This document shows positions 53,787 through 62,589 of a stretch of 64,000 bases of DNA, piece by piece. The number at the start of each line of letters is the position of its first letter. Positions within the stretch are counted from its first letter, which is position 1. This DNA comes from Desulfurococcales archaeon (GTDB lineage: Archaea > Thermoproteota > Thermoprotei_A > Sulfolobales > Acidilobaceae). The stretch lies in NCBI GenBank assembly GCA_015521115.1, contig WAOT01000008.1:1-64000 (forward strand), given 5' to 3'. The position numbers and the translations under genes were made by a program. The notes under the pieces are model-generated. The model saw nothing but the letters and a program-made list of their open reading frames with translations. It ran no database searches and was not told the DNA's origin.

Positions 53787-54287
53787 GTGAGCCTCGAGAA
53801 CAGGACATACAAGCTCGTACTCAGAAAGACCGCGAGGGGCATGGTGATCCAGTTCAGAAGCGCCACCCCGGAGAAGAGGGAGTCAACCCTGATAAGGATG
53901 GGCGGCAGCAAGGCCGAAGAGGTATTCAACACCATGATCGAGGTGCTGAAGAAGTACGACTACATACTAGAGGAGGGCGGCACCCCCAACTACAGAGCAT
54001 TCAAGCTGAAGCCCGAGATCGGCCCCGTGGTAGGCGGCTACCTAGTACTAATACGCAGGAGCAGGGATCCCGAGAAGTGGCTCCCCTACTTCGAGGGCTT
54101 CATCAAGGAGGATCCCTACAAGGGAGCCCACGCCCTACTGACCCACGCCCTAAGCCTGGCCCTAGCCCTCAGCGGCGCCTACCCGCCGCCGGAGAGGGTG
54201 AGGATGCAGCTCAACCCCAAGGTGGTTGACAGCATAAGCGCGGGCTTCAAGACAGCAGTCAAGAAGCTTTGGGGCGTAAGGAAGTAA
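53787..54287 (+). CDS. Conserved-looking hypothetical protein with very strong translation signals
   Basis: A 166-residue basic soluble protein (YKLVLRKTARGMVIQFRS..., then helices such as AHALLTHALSLALALSGAY). GGAGGTGA, the full Shine-Dalgarno, lies six bases before GTG 53787, and TTTAAAA near 53721 may be the TATA box. Codon use is strongly biased to AAG, GAG, CTA/CTC and AGG, as in highly expressed genes of this genome. No family or motif is recognised. It may be an abundant nucleic-acid-binding or structural protein, but that is only inference. Confidence 0.75.
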   Translation: MSLENRTYKLVLRKTARGMVIQFRSATPEKRESTLIRMGGSKAEEVFNTMIEVLKKYDYILEEGGTPNYRAFKLKPEIGPVVGGYLVLIRRSRDPEKWLPYFEGFIKEDPYKGAHALLTHALSLALALSGAYPPPERVRMQLNPKVVDSISAGFKTAVKKLWGVRK

Positions 54288-54475
54288 GACAACATACAAT
54301 CCTTTTTCTCTGATTTAGTCTCCATGTAAAGTTTTCTCCCCCGGCGAGAGACTTCTCACCCAGATCTAAGCCTACACGAAAATAGTGCTACACACTAGTA
54401 CCGTAAATACAGTGCCCAGAACCGTCTTATAATCCCGGCCATATAACCGCCTGTGCTAAATATTGGGGTACCGTT

Positions 54476-55249
54476 ATGCCGGCATCCTCTGGCCGGGGCG
54501 AGTGGAGTAGGTCTGTCGCCTATAGTGCGGTCTTTGCCGCCCTGGTTTTCGCTGCGACCCTAGTTAGTGTTGCCACGCCCGTCACTAGGGGGTACTTCAA
54601 CCTTGGGGAGAGCATGGTTTACACTGCCGCCATAATCGGCGGGCCTTTTGTCGGGGCTGTCTCCGGCGCTATTGGGAGTAGTGCTGCTGACATCGTGCTA
54701 CAATATGGCTACTACGCTCCCGGTACATTCGTGATCAAGGGTCTGGAGGGGTTCATTGTCGGCTGGCTCTTCAACAGGCTCAAGGGGATACCTGCTGAGA
54801 AGTGGAGGAAGTGGCTCCCCGGGATTGCCGTGGGGCTTGGAGTCGTCCTAGCAATCGTCAGCCTCACACTATACGTTGGAATATACTCTCACAGCCTGGG
54901 GGGTGTGACCGTGCTAGAGTTGTGGGGCCGGGAGATCAAGTTCACAGTTCCGTGGTGGGTGTGGGTTTTAATCGCAGTAGTAGTCTCAGCCGCAGTGTAC
55001 ATCCTAGGCTTGAGGGGGCCTAGGCTGGGGGCTGCCTTGATAGCTATGCTCGTCGGCGGGTTGGAGATGGTTATCGGCTACTTCATATATGAGGCCACAG
55101 TCATCTTCAGCCTAGGATACCTAGAGTCATCCAGCCCCCTGGCAGCGGCGGCCGAGATCCCCGTCAACTTCGGCCAGGCCCTTATAGGGGCGAGCATTGC
55201 AAGCATCATTGTGGGAGCGGTATGGAGTGCAAGGGGAGAGCGGTACTAG
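54476..55249 (+). CDS. ECF transporter S component (substrate-binding membrane subunit)
   Basis: A 257-residue protein with about six membrane helices. The early segment YSAVFAALVFAATLVSVATPVTRGYFNLGESMVYTAAIIGGPFVG is typical of ECF S components (NLGE.. and GP..GA motif). The vitamin or metal substrate cannot be deduced from sequence, and no riboswitch was found in the 189-bp leader, which contains a TATA-like CCATATAACC near 54449. The ATPase gene overlaps its end by 28 bases. Confidence 0.85.
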   Translation: MPASSGRGEWSRSVAYSAVFAALVFAATLVSVATPVTRGYFNLGESMVYTAAIIGGPFVGAVSGAIGSSAADIVLQYGYYAPGTFVIKGLEGFIVGWLFNRLKGIPAEKWRKWLPGIAVGLGVVLAIVSLTLYVGIYSHSLGGVTVLELWGREIKFTVPWWVWVLIAVVVSAAVYILGLRGPRLGAALIAMLVGGLEMVIGYFIYEATVIFSLGYLESSSPLAAAAEIPVNFGQALIGASIASIIVGAVWSARGERY

Positions 55250-56517
55250 AGGGTGTTACAGTAACCTATGAGGGGACTGAGACGCCGGCCATAGAGGATG
55301 CCCACCTAGAAGTACAGCAAGCAGAGATAGTTGCTTTAGTCGGCAGGAATGGTGGGGGTAAGACGACGATCATAAGGCTCCTATCAGGCCTCATCCCCGA
55401 GGTCTACCCGGCGGTCGTCGAGGGTAGAGTGTGTGTTGACCGCCTAAATCCTATGAGAGAGGATGTCTCCAGCGTTCTACAAGTAGTCCAACAAGATGTC
55501 AAGGCCCAGGTTATAGGTGCAACAGGCCTGCTCGAGGCAGCACTATCCCCGATCTTCCAGGGCTATAGTGGTGGAGAAGCCTACGACGCAGCAATGAAGG
55601 CCCTTAGGTTGTTCGGTGCTAGCCACCTAGCGTGGAGGTCAACTCATAGGATGAGCGGTGGAGAGCTTCAAAGGGTGGCGTTGGCCGGGGTATCGAGCAT
55701 TAGGCCTAAGTTCGTCCTACTAGACGAGCCGACAAGCCATCTGGATCAGGAGGGGAGATCCCTCCTCATAGACCACCTCAAAAAGCTAAGGGATGAGGGT
55801 GTTGGGGTTTTAGTAGCGACGCATGACCCGGGGATCGTTTCGGTTGCTGATAGAGTCTACACTGTTAACCGGGGGGTTAACACCGGTGGAAGCCTCGAAA
55901 CCGTACAGCCGAGAATTAAGAGGTTAGAACCAGATGGTGACGCCGTACTCTTCAAAGACGTGTACGCCCGTTATCTAGGCCAGAGGCAGCACGCCCTCAA
56001 GGGAGTAACCCTGACCGCCCGGTGGAGTGGTCTGAACGTTCTCTGGGGGCCCAACGGTGGCGGTAAGACTACGGTTCTCCTCGTTGCAGCTGGCCTGTTG
56101 AGGCATGAGAGGGGCCGTGTGATTGTGAGGGGGAGGGTAGCCCTGTTACCTCAGGATCCCCTCCTCCTATTCAGTAAGCCTACACTAGCCGAGGAGCTCG
56201 AATACCTTGGCGTTAAGGCCCCGGGCTGGGCTGATCCTCTCATGGAGAAGCCCGTCCTGACCCTCAGCTGGGGGCAGCTGAGGCTTGCATCACTTGCACT
56301 GGTGTTTTCGGTTAACCGTGATATCTTATTGTTAGATGAGCCGACAAGCGGCCTCGACCCGGAGAACCGTTCCACTGTTATCGAGCTACTATCCACAGCG
56401 GCCTCGAAGGGGAGGGCGGTGCTCGCAACGGGCCATGACCCGCTCCTGAAGGCTGCTGCGAGCACTGTGTACTTGATCAGGGAGGGGGTGATTGAAGCGT
56501 GTTATGGCGCCTGTTAA
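55222..56517 (+). CDS. ECF transporter ATPase, two fused ATP-binding domains
   Basis: A 431-residue fusion of EcfA-type domains. First domain: Walker A GRNGGGKTT, signature MSGGELQR, Walker B FVLLDEPTSHLD. Second domain: Walker A GPNGGGKTT, signature LSWGQLR (Trp replacing Gly), Walker B ILLLDEPTSGLD. Each domain therefore could bind ATP; the second signature is atypical. It powers the S component upstream with the T component downstream, overlapping each by 28 and 19 bases. Fusion instead of separate EcfA1/A2 is known in some archaea. Confidence 0.92.
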   Translation: MECKGRAVLEGVTVTYEGTETPAIEDAHLEVQQAEIVALVGRNGGGKTTIIRLLSGLIPEVYPAVVEGRVCVDRLNPMREDVSSVLQVVQQDVKAQVIGATGLLEAALSPIFQGYSGGEAYDAAMKALRLFGASHLAWRSTHRMSGGELQRVALAGVSSIRPKFVLLDEPTSHLDQEGRSLLIDHLKKLRDEGVGVLVATHDPGIVSVADRVYTVNRGVNTGGSLETVQPRIKRLEPDGDAVLFKDVYARYLGQRQHALKGVTLTARWSGLNVLWGPNGGGKTTVLLVAAGLLRHERGRVIVRGRVALLPQDPLLLFSKPTLAEELEYLGVKAPGWADPLMEKPVLTLSWGQLRLASLALVFSVNRDILLLDEPTSGLDPENRSTVIELLSTAASKGRAVLATGHDPLLKAAASTVYLIREGVIEACYGAC

Positions 56518-57200
56518 GGGTTGCTGAAGCTGCACTCAACTATGAGGGTAGGAGGGGCTTTCTAGGTAGGGGGCATCCCCTCCTCATTGGTGCCGCCACC
56601 CTTATCGTGTGGATTGGCCTAATGCTATACCCTCCCCCGCTCCTTCTGTCACCTTTTGGCGTGGCTCTACTCTTCCACCTACTCTCTGAGAGGGGGAGGG
56701 CCATAGGGGCTGCCAAAGCTGGGCTGTACGCGTCATTGTTTATTGGGGGTGTTAGCGCTGTTCTGAGCCCTTACAGGCCATTAAGCACGGACTGGCTCAC
56801 GTTCCTGTTGACCGTGTTGGCTAGGGGCTACGGGATCTCGAGCACGGCGCTCCTCGTGGTTAGCGAGCTGGGGCCTGTGGGGGCGCAGGCTGTATCCTCT
56901 AGGGTTCACCCCTTCATACATGACACTGTCCTCCTATTCTATAGGACTGCCCCCCTGGCTGTTGAGGATCTCCTCCTCTCCTATGGGGCGCAGAAGCTTA
57001 TTGGGAAGGGTGTAAAGGACGTCCTCGTCGCCGCCACGTTTACAGGGGTTAGGAGGGCCGAGCTGCTACATGTCTCACTATACACGAGGGGCGCTAGGAG
57101 GGGGCGTAGGAGTGCTCTCCCACTCGGTTGGAGCCCGTGGATAGGCTGGGTCGTTCTGGGCTTGTCTGCTGCCTCACTCCTCTTACCCCTCCTCTCCTAA
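56499..57200 (+). CDS. ECF transporter T component
   Basis: A 233-residue membrane protein with about five to six helices. It couples the ATPases to the S component; a short basic motif after LLHVSLYTRGARRGRRS near the C-terminus corresponds to the Ala-Arg coupling helices of EcfT. It starts at a GTG inside the ATPase gene (19-base overlap) and ends with a hydrophobic segment. The 3' end overlaps the small convergent membrane gene by 107 bases, which is unusually long. Confidence 0.83.
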   Translation: MLWRLLRVAEAALNYEGRRGFLGRGHPLLIGAATLIVWIGLMLYPPPLLLSPFGVALLFHLLSERGRAIGAAKAGLYASLFIGGVSAVLSPYRPLSTDWLTFLLTVLARGYGISSTALLVVSELGPVGAQAVSSRVHPFIHDTVLLFYRTAPLAVEDLLLSYGAQKLIGKGVKDVLVAATFTGVRRAELLHVSLYTRGARRGRRSALPLGWSPWIGWVVLGLSAASLLLPLLS

Positions 57201-57372
57201 GATATAGGAGAACGGCTAGGAATACTCCTAGTACTATAATGCTAACGGCTAGGAGCACCTCGAAGCCTGCCCGGGCCTCGGGGTGCTCTTCGAGTAGGCT
57301 TATGTACCTGTACACTGCGGCAAGCCCGATCAGCACCACGATGACACCTAGAATTGCTTCCGCCCTCCCCAC
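57094..57372 (-). CDS. Small two-helix membrane protein, unknown
   Basis: A 92-residue protein with two membrane helices (about 7-22 and 37-60) and a basic, serine-rich tail. GTG 57372 is preceded by GGAGGGG. It follows deoxyhypusine synthase on the same strand after 39 bp, so they may be co-transcribed. The tail region antisenses the last 107 bases of the ECF T gene; a shorter tail is possible if the stop was gained late. No family recognised. Confidence 0.6.
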   Translation of the reverse strand: MGRAEAILGVIVVLIGLAAVYRYISLLEEHPEARAGFEVLLAVSIIVLGVFLAVLLYLRRGGVRGVRQQTSPERPSLSTGSNRVGEHSYAPS

Positions 57373-57411
57373 TCCTCGCGCCCCTCCTTGGCGTTTAGGG
57401 TGTTGGAGGGT

Positions 57412-58377
57412 TTAGTGGTGGAGTATTGACGCAGCTATTATTGGGAGGGTTATAGTTGCGTCCCCATACACGACTACGTGCTCCGCCTCCGGCTTCAGTT
57501 TACCCCATGTTATGGCCTCCCTGGGGTGTGCACCGCTGAGGCTCCCGTCATATTCTACCGCTGTGGTTAGGTATACCGTGTAGTCTAGGCCTCCCCTGAA
57601 CTGGCTCCACCATATGGCGTGGTGCTTGCTTATCCCGCCACCTATTATGAGGGCTAGGGCCTTACCTTCCTGGGGGAAGAAGAGGTCTGAGAGCTCCTTC
57701 ATATCTATGAAGTAGTCCACAACCACACCGCGGCCGAGTCTTTGAGATTCCATGAAGAGGCTTGTGCCGAACGCGCCGTCGGGCCAGCCGGGCACGAATA
57801 TCTTCGCGCCGGCTACATGTGCGGCCCTTAGTATGCTGTTCTCGTCCTCTATTATTGAGCCTGCAAGGTCTAGTAGCTCGCTTATCCCCCACCTCTCCTT
57901 TAACTGGAGGGCTCTGGGCAGGAGTTGTCTCACGAACTTTTCCACCTTGGGGCCGTAGCTTTCTAGGGGGATGTACACGTTACCAAGCCTGTGGTATCCT
58001 TTAGAGTAGAGCTCTCTGTCGTCTGCTTCGAAGAACCCTTTAAGGTACTTCCCGCCCATGGCCCTCGCTATGTCATGGTCTAGGGTTCCTGTGGTAGTGA
58101 AGACGACGTTGAAGAGGCCTGCCCTTATCATCTGGGCGAAGATCGACCTCAAACCTGTTGAGACGAGGTTGCCCGTGAACGTTAGGATCCTGAGCCTGCT
58201 CTCAGCTAGGCCCTCCCTCAGGATCCTTATCGCCCTGTAGAGGTGGCCCGCCATGAAACCGTGTATCTCGCCATATACCTCCACTAGCTCGCCGACGGTC
58301 ATGTCCTTTGAGACCCTAGGGTTCCCAACCTCGGGCGGTTCCGTCACTTCAGCCACCTCCACTACCACTTCCGGCAT
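57412..58377 (-). CDS. dys: Deoxyhypusine synthase
   Basis: A 321-residue NAD-dependent enzyme transferring the aminobutyl group of spermidine to a lysine of aIF5A. Motifs: TFTGNLVSTGLR, TTTGTLDHDIARA, GWPDGAFGT, IIGGGISKHHAIWW (with the active-site lysine) and YVYGDATITLP-type end. Length is normal. Monocistronic or with the small membrane protein downstream. Divergent from the pilin gene. Confidence 0.95.
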   Translation of the reverse strand: MPEVVVEVAEVTEPPEVGNPRVSKDMTVGELVEVYGEIHGFMAGHLYRAIRILREGLAESRLRILTFTGNLVSTGLRSIFAQMIRAGLFNVVFTTTGTLDHDIARAMGGKYLKGFFEADDRELYSKGYHRLGNVYIPLESYGPKVEKFVRQLLPRALQLKERWGISELLDLAGSIIEDENSILRAAHVAGAKIFVPGWPDGAFGTSLFMESQRLGRGVVVDYFIDMKELSDLFFPQEGKALALIIGGGISKHHAIWWSQFRGGLDYTVYLTTAVEYDGSLSGAHPREAITWGKLKPEAEHVVVYGDATITLPIIAASILHH

Positions 58378-58474
58378 GCCCCCAGTGCTCCTTATTTAAG
58401 CATCAATATGTTGGAAAAGATATCCACAACTCAATCGCTTAGTGTGGTAAGTGAGAGCGGAGGAGGTGAGGGGT

Positions 58475-58906
58475 ATGCGTAGGGCGAGAGCGAGAAAGGG
58501 ACTCAGCCCCCTAGTAGCGGCTGTAGTGCTGATAAGCGCCACGATAGTCGGTGGCATGCTAGTCTACCAGTACTTCCAGAACAGTGTAGGCAAGGCGCAG
58601 GCAATGTCTGAGGGTGTGACAGTGACTGGCTCACTAATACCGTTATCCGCTAACAAGACCCTAGTATCAATAACAGTGCTCAACAACTATGACAAGCCCA
58701 TTAAGGTGACGGGAGCGACAGCCATCGGCCCAGACGGAGGACAGATCCAGTTAACACCGACAAACTCCACAAGCCTACCAACAGTGATAGAGGCTGGTGG
58801 GAAGACCACACTCATATTCACAGCAAACGGCCACCCATCAGCGGTCTCAGTCAACTACGAGGTTGACGGTGTAAGCCACACCAGCGAGCCCGCACGCCTC
58901 GGCTAG
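58475..58906 (+). CDS. Archaeal type IV pilin-like protein
   Basis: A 143-residue protein with a class III signal: basic start (MRRARARKG), a likely cut between G and L, then the hydrophobic pilin helix (LSPLVAAVVLISATIVGGMLVYQYF). The mature beta-rich head follows. ATG 58475 is preferred to 58451 because GGAGGTGA lies five bases before it. Next genes are the pilus ATPase (56 bp downstream) and platform protein, making a minimal type IV pilus operon without a prepilin peptidase. Confidence 0.88.
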   Translation: MRRARARKGLSPLVAAVVLISATIVGGMLVYQYFQNSVGKAQAMSEGVTVTGSLIPLSANKTLVSITVLNNYDKPIKVTGATAIGPDGGQIQLTPTNSTSLPTVIEAGGKTTLIFTANGHPSAVSVNYEVDGVSHTSEPARLG

Positions 58907-58961
58907 CCCCCCTTCTTTCCCCACCCTACATAACCCGCGATCTCCCCCTGGGGGACAGGTT

Positions 58962-60407
58962 ATGCCCATAAAGATCAAGTCATTCCTCCAGAAAGCCCTG
59001 AAGCAGGACAACAACCTACTCAAAAGGAGGGAAGCTAGGGGCTCCCCTGTAGAGCTCCACACCTCTGTAAGCCTCGCCACCGAGCCGGAGGAGTGGAGGG
59101 TTACGGGGCGATACAACGTAGGCCCAGTCAAATACCTGGTATACAAGGACGACTACGGAGTCCCACGCCTCCACATTAGGGAGCCACCCCACCCTGGGGT
59201 GGAGAGGTTGAAGGAGCTCGTAACAGGCCACGACATCCCTAGGAACATGATAGAAAAGTACCACCTCGACAAGGCGAGGAGCGGATACGGGAGCATCTAC
59301 CCCCTCATAATAGACCCACACATAGAGGAGATCGCAGTAGACGGCCCCCACAGGCCCGTAGCAGTCATACACAAGTACTACCCGGGGAGGTGGATGAACA
59401 CCGACATAGTCCTCGACGAGGAGGAGGCGGACAGCCTCAGCCTCCAACTCGCTAGGAAGGCTGGACGTATCGTCAGCATAGCCAGCCCATACGCTGAGGG
59501 CCTCACAGGAGAGGGGCACAGGGTAGCGGTGACCTTCCGCAGGGAGATCTCGAGGTTCGGGAGCACCGCAGTGATAAGGAAATACCCCTCAAGGCCAATA
59601 ACCATCGCAGACCTCATAGCAGCGAAGGTAATATCGCCACTAGCAGCCGCATACCTATGGATACTGATCGAAGCCCAAGCCTTCATAGTCATAATAGGTA
59701 ACATGGGCAGCGGGAAGACAACACTCCTCCAAGCCCTAGCAGGCCTAATCCCACCATACTATAGGATAGTCACAATAGAGGACACACCCGAGCTTAGACT
59801 GCCACACGACCACTGGGACAGCCTTATAGTGAGGAGTAAGACCCCCGGGGGAGAGGCCCCTGAGATCAGCCTGGAAGACCTCCTCCGCTTCAGCCTCAGG
59901 AGGAGGGCAGAATACATTATCGTGGGAGAAGTGAGGGGGAGGGAGACGAGACTGCTAGCCCAAGCAGCAGCGAGCGGCCACGGGAGCCTCACGACCTTCC
60001 ACGCAGACAGCCCCGAGGGTGCGATACTTAGGATGAGGCTAGACCCCATAAACCTCCCACCACTCTTCCTCCAAGTCATAACCGCCTTCGTCCTAGTCCG
60101 CCGCATACCAGTCGTCGGGGGCAAGGTGAAGAGGAGGATGTACAGCATAACAGAGGTCAACGGGGACGAGCTAGTCGAGATCTTCGAGTGGAGGGCGAAC
60201 ACCGACACCCACGCACCCCAGAGGCCATGGGAAGTACTAGAGGCGAGCAAGAAACTGGCATGGGCGTGGGAGAAGCTCGGAGTCCCCCACGAGGATCTCG
60301 AAGCAGAGCTCGACGATAGGGCAAAGTTCCTGGAGAGGACTAAGGGGATGGAGCCCTCGGCCTTCCACAACGAGCTACTAAACTACTATTCGAGCAGGGG
60401 GTGGTAG
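58962..60407 (+). CDS. Type IV pilus/secretion assembly ATPase
   Basis: A 481-residue GspE/ArnI-family ATPase. Walker A GNMGSGKTT, Asp-box region IEDTPELRLPH, Walker B-like YIIVGEVRGRET, and His-box GHGSLTTFHADS are all visible. The N-terminal 200 residues form the domain used to bind the membrane platform. It drives pilin polymerisation. Four bases separate its stop from the platform gene. It belongs to the archaeal adhesion-pilus type rather than the archaellum set because no fla/arl accessory genes follow. Confidence 0.93.
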   Translation: MPIKIKSFLQKALKQDNNLLKRREARGSPVELHTSVSLATEPEEWRVTGRYNVGPVKYLVYKDDYGVPRLHIREPPHPGVERLKELVTGHDIPRNMIEKYHLDKARSGYGSIYPLIIDPHIEEIAVDGPHRPVAVIHKYYPGRWMNTDIVLDEEEADSLSLQLARKAGRIVSIASPYAEGLTGEGHRVAVTFRREISRFGSTAVIRKYPSRPITIADLIAAKVISPLAAAYLWILIEAQAFIVIIGNMGSGKTTLLQALAGLIPPYYRIVTIEDTPELRLPHDHWDSLIVRSKTPGGEAPEISLEDLLRFSLRRRAEYIIVGEVRGRETRLLAQAAASGHGSLTTFHADSPEGAILRMRLDPINLPPLFLQVITAFVLVRRIPVVGGKVKRRMYSITEVNGDELVEIFEWRANTDTHAPQRPWEVLEASKKLAWAWEKLGVPHEDLEAELDDRAKFLERTKGMEPSAFHNELLNYYSSRGW

Positions 60408-60411
60408 CAGG

Positions 60412-61839
60412 GTGCGGCCCTACAACCGGATCCCTGAGATCCTCGGTAGAGCCTTCACAAAACTATACGACCAACTCGGCTACGACAGCGCCAGGCTAGC
60501 AGACCCAGAAATAGTCGGGCCACTAGCCGCTCCAGCGCTCAGGAAAGCGAGCATATACCTCAATAGTCTCACACTCAGTTCGAGCATAGCGGCAGCCCTC
60601 GCCAGCCCCTTCGACCCCCTCCTAGGAGCCATACTACTACTCCTGGCAGTATCCTCCCTAGCAGTTGCCCAGTCCCTGCCCCACCTGTGGAGGAGCGTCC
60701 TAGCACAAGGCGTAGAGAAGGAGCTCCCCGCACTCCTAGTATACCTAGTACCCTACTCCTCAAGCCCGAAGTATCTAGCTGACGTGATAGCAGCACTACC
60801 ACGAGGCCCCTTCAAGTGGTTCACCCACGAGGCCGCACGCCTAAAACTACTACTAGACATGGGCCACGACCCACTAAACGCTTTGAAACGGCTGGCAGAG
60901 ACGACCCCAAGCAGTAGGCTACGGGGGATCCTACTCGAGTACACGAGCCTCCAGACCATCGGGGCCACAAGCAGTATGACGACAGTGAAGATCCTCGAGA
61001 GGGCAATCGAAATGGCGAGGGAAGCTTGGAGAGGGTATGTGGAGCTAAGCAGGGCAGCAGTCGAGATCGCCACGGCGGGGCTAGTATCTATAGTGGCGCT
61101 CGCCCCACTAACAGGCTCAACAGGCCCACTCGTAGCACTCATAGCCCTACTCCTATCCTCCACAGGCATCCTACTACTCCTAGCGAGGCCAAGTATAGGG
61201 GACGGCGTGAGGAGCAAGACAATACCAGCCGCCTACCTGGCCTCAATCGGAGCCGCATCACTCCTAGCCGCGAAAGGTAGAGTTCTAGCCTCACTGGCAC
61301 TACTCGCAGCCTCCACAATAGCCCTAGAAGCCGCCTCCCTAAGGCTCGCCCGTATAGAGGCACGGGCTCTCAAGAGCCTAAGGGTCGCAGCCGAGGAGGC
61401 GAGGTACGGGCTAGACTATATGGACGACCTCGAGAAGGCCAAACCCCTCGGAGGCCCCATAAGGGCGGTACTCGAGGCGAGCAGGATAGCGGGGAGCATC
61501 GGTGTAGGGCAAGCGCTTGAGAGGCTCGTGAGAGTCTTAGATGAGGTACTCACCTACAGGAAGAGGGCCTGGACTGAGAGCGTAGTCCTAGAGGGGATAA
61601 GCATGATAGCACCCGTCGTCCTAGCCGTCGCGATCGTCAAGCTGTCAGCCCTCCTCCAACCCACAACCCCGCTCCCCTTAACCCTCCCACAAGCGGGTGT
61701 GGGTGCCCCCGCGATACTCGCCCTAGCCCCACTCGCCACTGTACCCGCAACAACGTTCCGGAGAGGCTACAGGCCGACGCCCCTCACAGGCCTCATAACC
61801 CTTCTGCTCGTATGGCTCGCCCTAAAGATAATCACGTGA
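60412..61839 (+). CDS. Type IV pilus membrane platform protein (TadC/GspF-like)
   Basis: A 475-residue membrane protein with two clusters of membrane helices separated by cytoplasmic helical regions, e.g. FTHEAARLKLLLDMGHDPLNALKRLAETTPS, the typical F-domain of GspF/TadC proteins, repeated around residues 330-380 (GGPIRAVLEASRIAGSIGVGQALERLVRVL). GTG 60412 is four bases after the ATPase stop. The last codons overlap the stop of the convergent endonuclease subunit gene by eight bases. Confidence 0.88.
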   Translation: MRPYNRIPEILGRAFTKLYDQLGYDSARLADPEIVGPLAAPALRKASIYLNSLTLSSSIAAALASPFDPLLGAILLLLAVSSLAVAQSLPHLWRSVLAQGVEKELPALLVYLVPYSSSPKYLADVIAALPRGPFKWFTHEAARLKLLLDMGHDPLNALKRLAETTPSSRLRGILLEYTSLQTIGATSSMTTVKILERAIEMAREAWRGYVELSRAAVEIATAGLVSIVALAPLTGSTGPLVALIALLLSSTGILLLLARPSIGDGVRSKTIPAAYLASIGAASLLAAKGRVLASLALLAASTIALEAASLRLARIEARALKSLRVAAEEARYGLDYMDDLEKAKPLGGPIRAVLEASRIAGSIGVGQALERLVRVLDEVLTYRKRAWTESVVLEGISMIAPVVLAVAIVKLSALLQPTTPLPLTLPQAGVGAPAILALAPLATVPATTFRRGYRPTPLTGLITLLLVWLALKIIT

Positions 61840-62344
61840 ACCCCCTGACAGCCCTAGCACTATAGTAGGTCACATCCCCGTGGCCGCTTACAACAGCTAT
61901 AACAGGCTCCTTATCATCACCGGCCGCAGTCCTACTCCACTCCAGGAGCTCCCCGATGCTCACTAGCCCCCCTTCAACCAGGATCTTGACCTCAACCCTC
62001 CTGCTCCGGCCATAGTTTACGAGCAGTGTCCCCCTCCTTATGCCGGGGAAGACGAGCCTGCCACGCCTCCTCAGGTCATAGTATACGAAGAACGCCTCAG
62101 CAGAGCCATATAGGCTCGCAACCTCTAACGCCGTAACCCAGCCGCACCCCTCACCCTCCAACTCAGCGGTACAGCGTGCCAGCATGAAGGCAGCCTCTAG
62201 GGGGCTAAGCACGTCATCCCTCAAGTAACCCCGCTCCTCCAACGCCCGACAGACCCTCTGCTCAAGGCATCTCACAACCCTGACCTTACCATCCTCTACT
62301 TCCAACACCAGCTTTACCCTAGAGGCCTCCACCCCTAACGGCAC
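61832..62344 (-). CDS. tRNA-splicing endonuclease subunit, non-catalytic
   Basis: A 170-residue protein with the EndA fold: N-terminal helical part (LSPLEAAFMLARC), then FFVYYDLRRRGRLVFPGIRRGTLLVNYG and VIAVVSGHGDVTYY. In the catalytic subunit a His precedes the FLV strand; here it reads VEVKILVEGG, so the His is absent. This fits the structural (beta) subunit of crenarchaeal alpha2-beta2 endonucleases, which cut introns whose exons RtcB later joins. The catalytic subunit is not in this window. Confidence 0.83.
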   Translation of the reverse strand: MPLGVEASRVKLVLEVEDGKVRVVRCLEQRVCRALEERGYLRDDVLSPLEAAFMLARCTAELEGEGCGWVTALEVASLYGSAEAFFVYYDLRRRGRLVFPGIRRGTLLVNYGRSRRVEVKILVEGGLVSIGELLEWSRTAAGDDKEPVIAVVSGHGDVTYYSARAVRGFT

Positions 62345-62415
62345 CCGGCTACATGGTTGCCCCGCTACCTCTATAAACCCGATACACCACCAGACAAGGC
62401 CCCGGTGAGGACGAT

Positions 62416-62589
62416 ATGCTCCCAGAGGAGTACAAGAAGAAGCTGGAGGACAGGCTATACGGTGAGGCTGAGAGGATCAAGGCCGAGAAGGAGTCCAGGT
62501 TGAAGAGGGAATACGAGGAGAAGCTAGAAGATCTAAGGAGAGAGTATGAGAAGGCCGCACGAGAGTTCGTCCAAGCCCTCAAAGGCTAA
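62416..62589 (+). CDS. Small coiled-coil protein (57 residues)
   Basis: This short gene has GGTGAGG five bases before ATG 62416 and a TATA-like CTCTATAAACC near 62371-62380. The product starts MLPEEYKKKLEDRLYGEAE and is almost entirely charged helix with heptads of Leu, Tyr and Ile (LKREYEEKLEDLRREYEKAAREF). It ends four bases inside the convergent pyrD gene. The antisense frame is Ser/Leu-rich and not credible. It resembles a subunit-like coiled coil such as the short peripheral-stalk or prefoldin-type proteins, but no family is recognised. Confidence 0.72.
   Translation: MLPEEYKKKLEDRLYGEAERIKAEKESRLKREYEEKLEDLRREYEKAAREFVQALKG

Noticed and set aside
62349-62582. Ser/Phe-rich minus-strand frame
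   Set aside because: Antisense shadow of the coiled-coil gene at 62416-62589, which has proper start signals.
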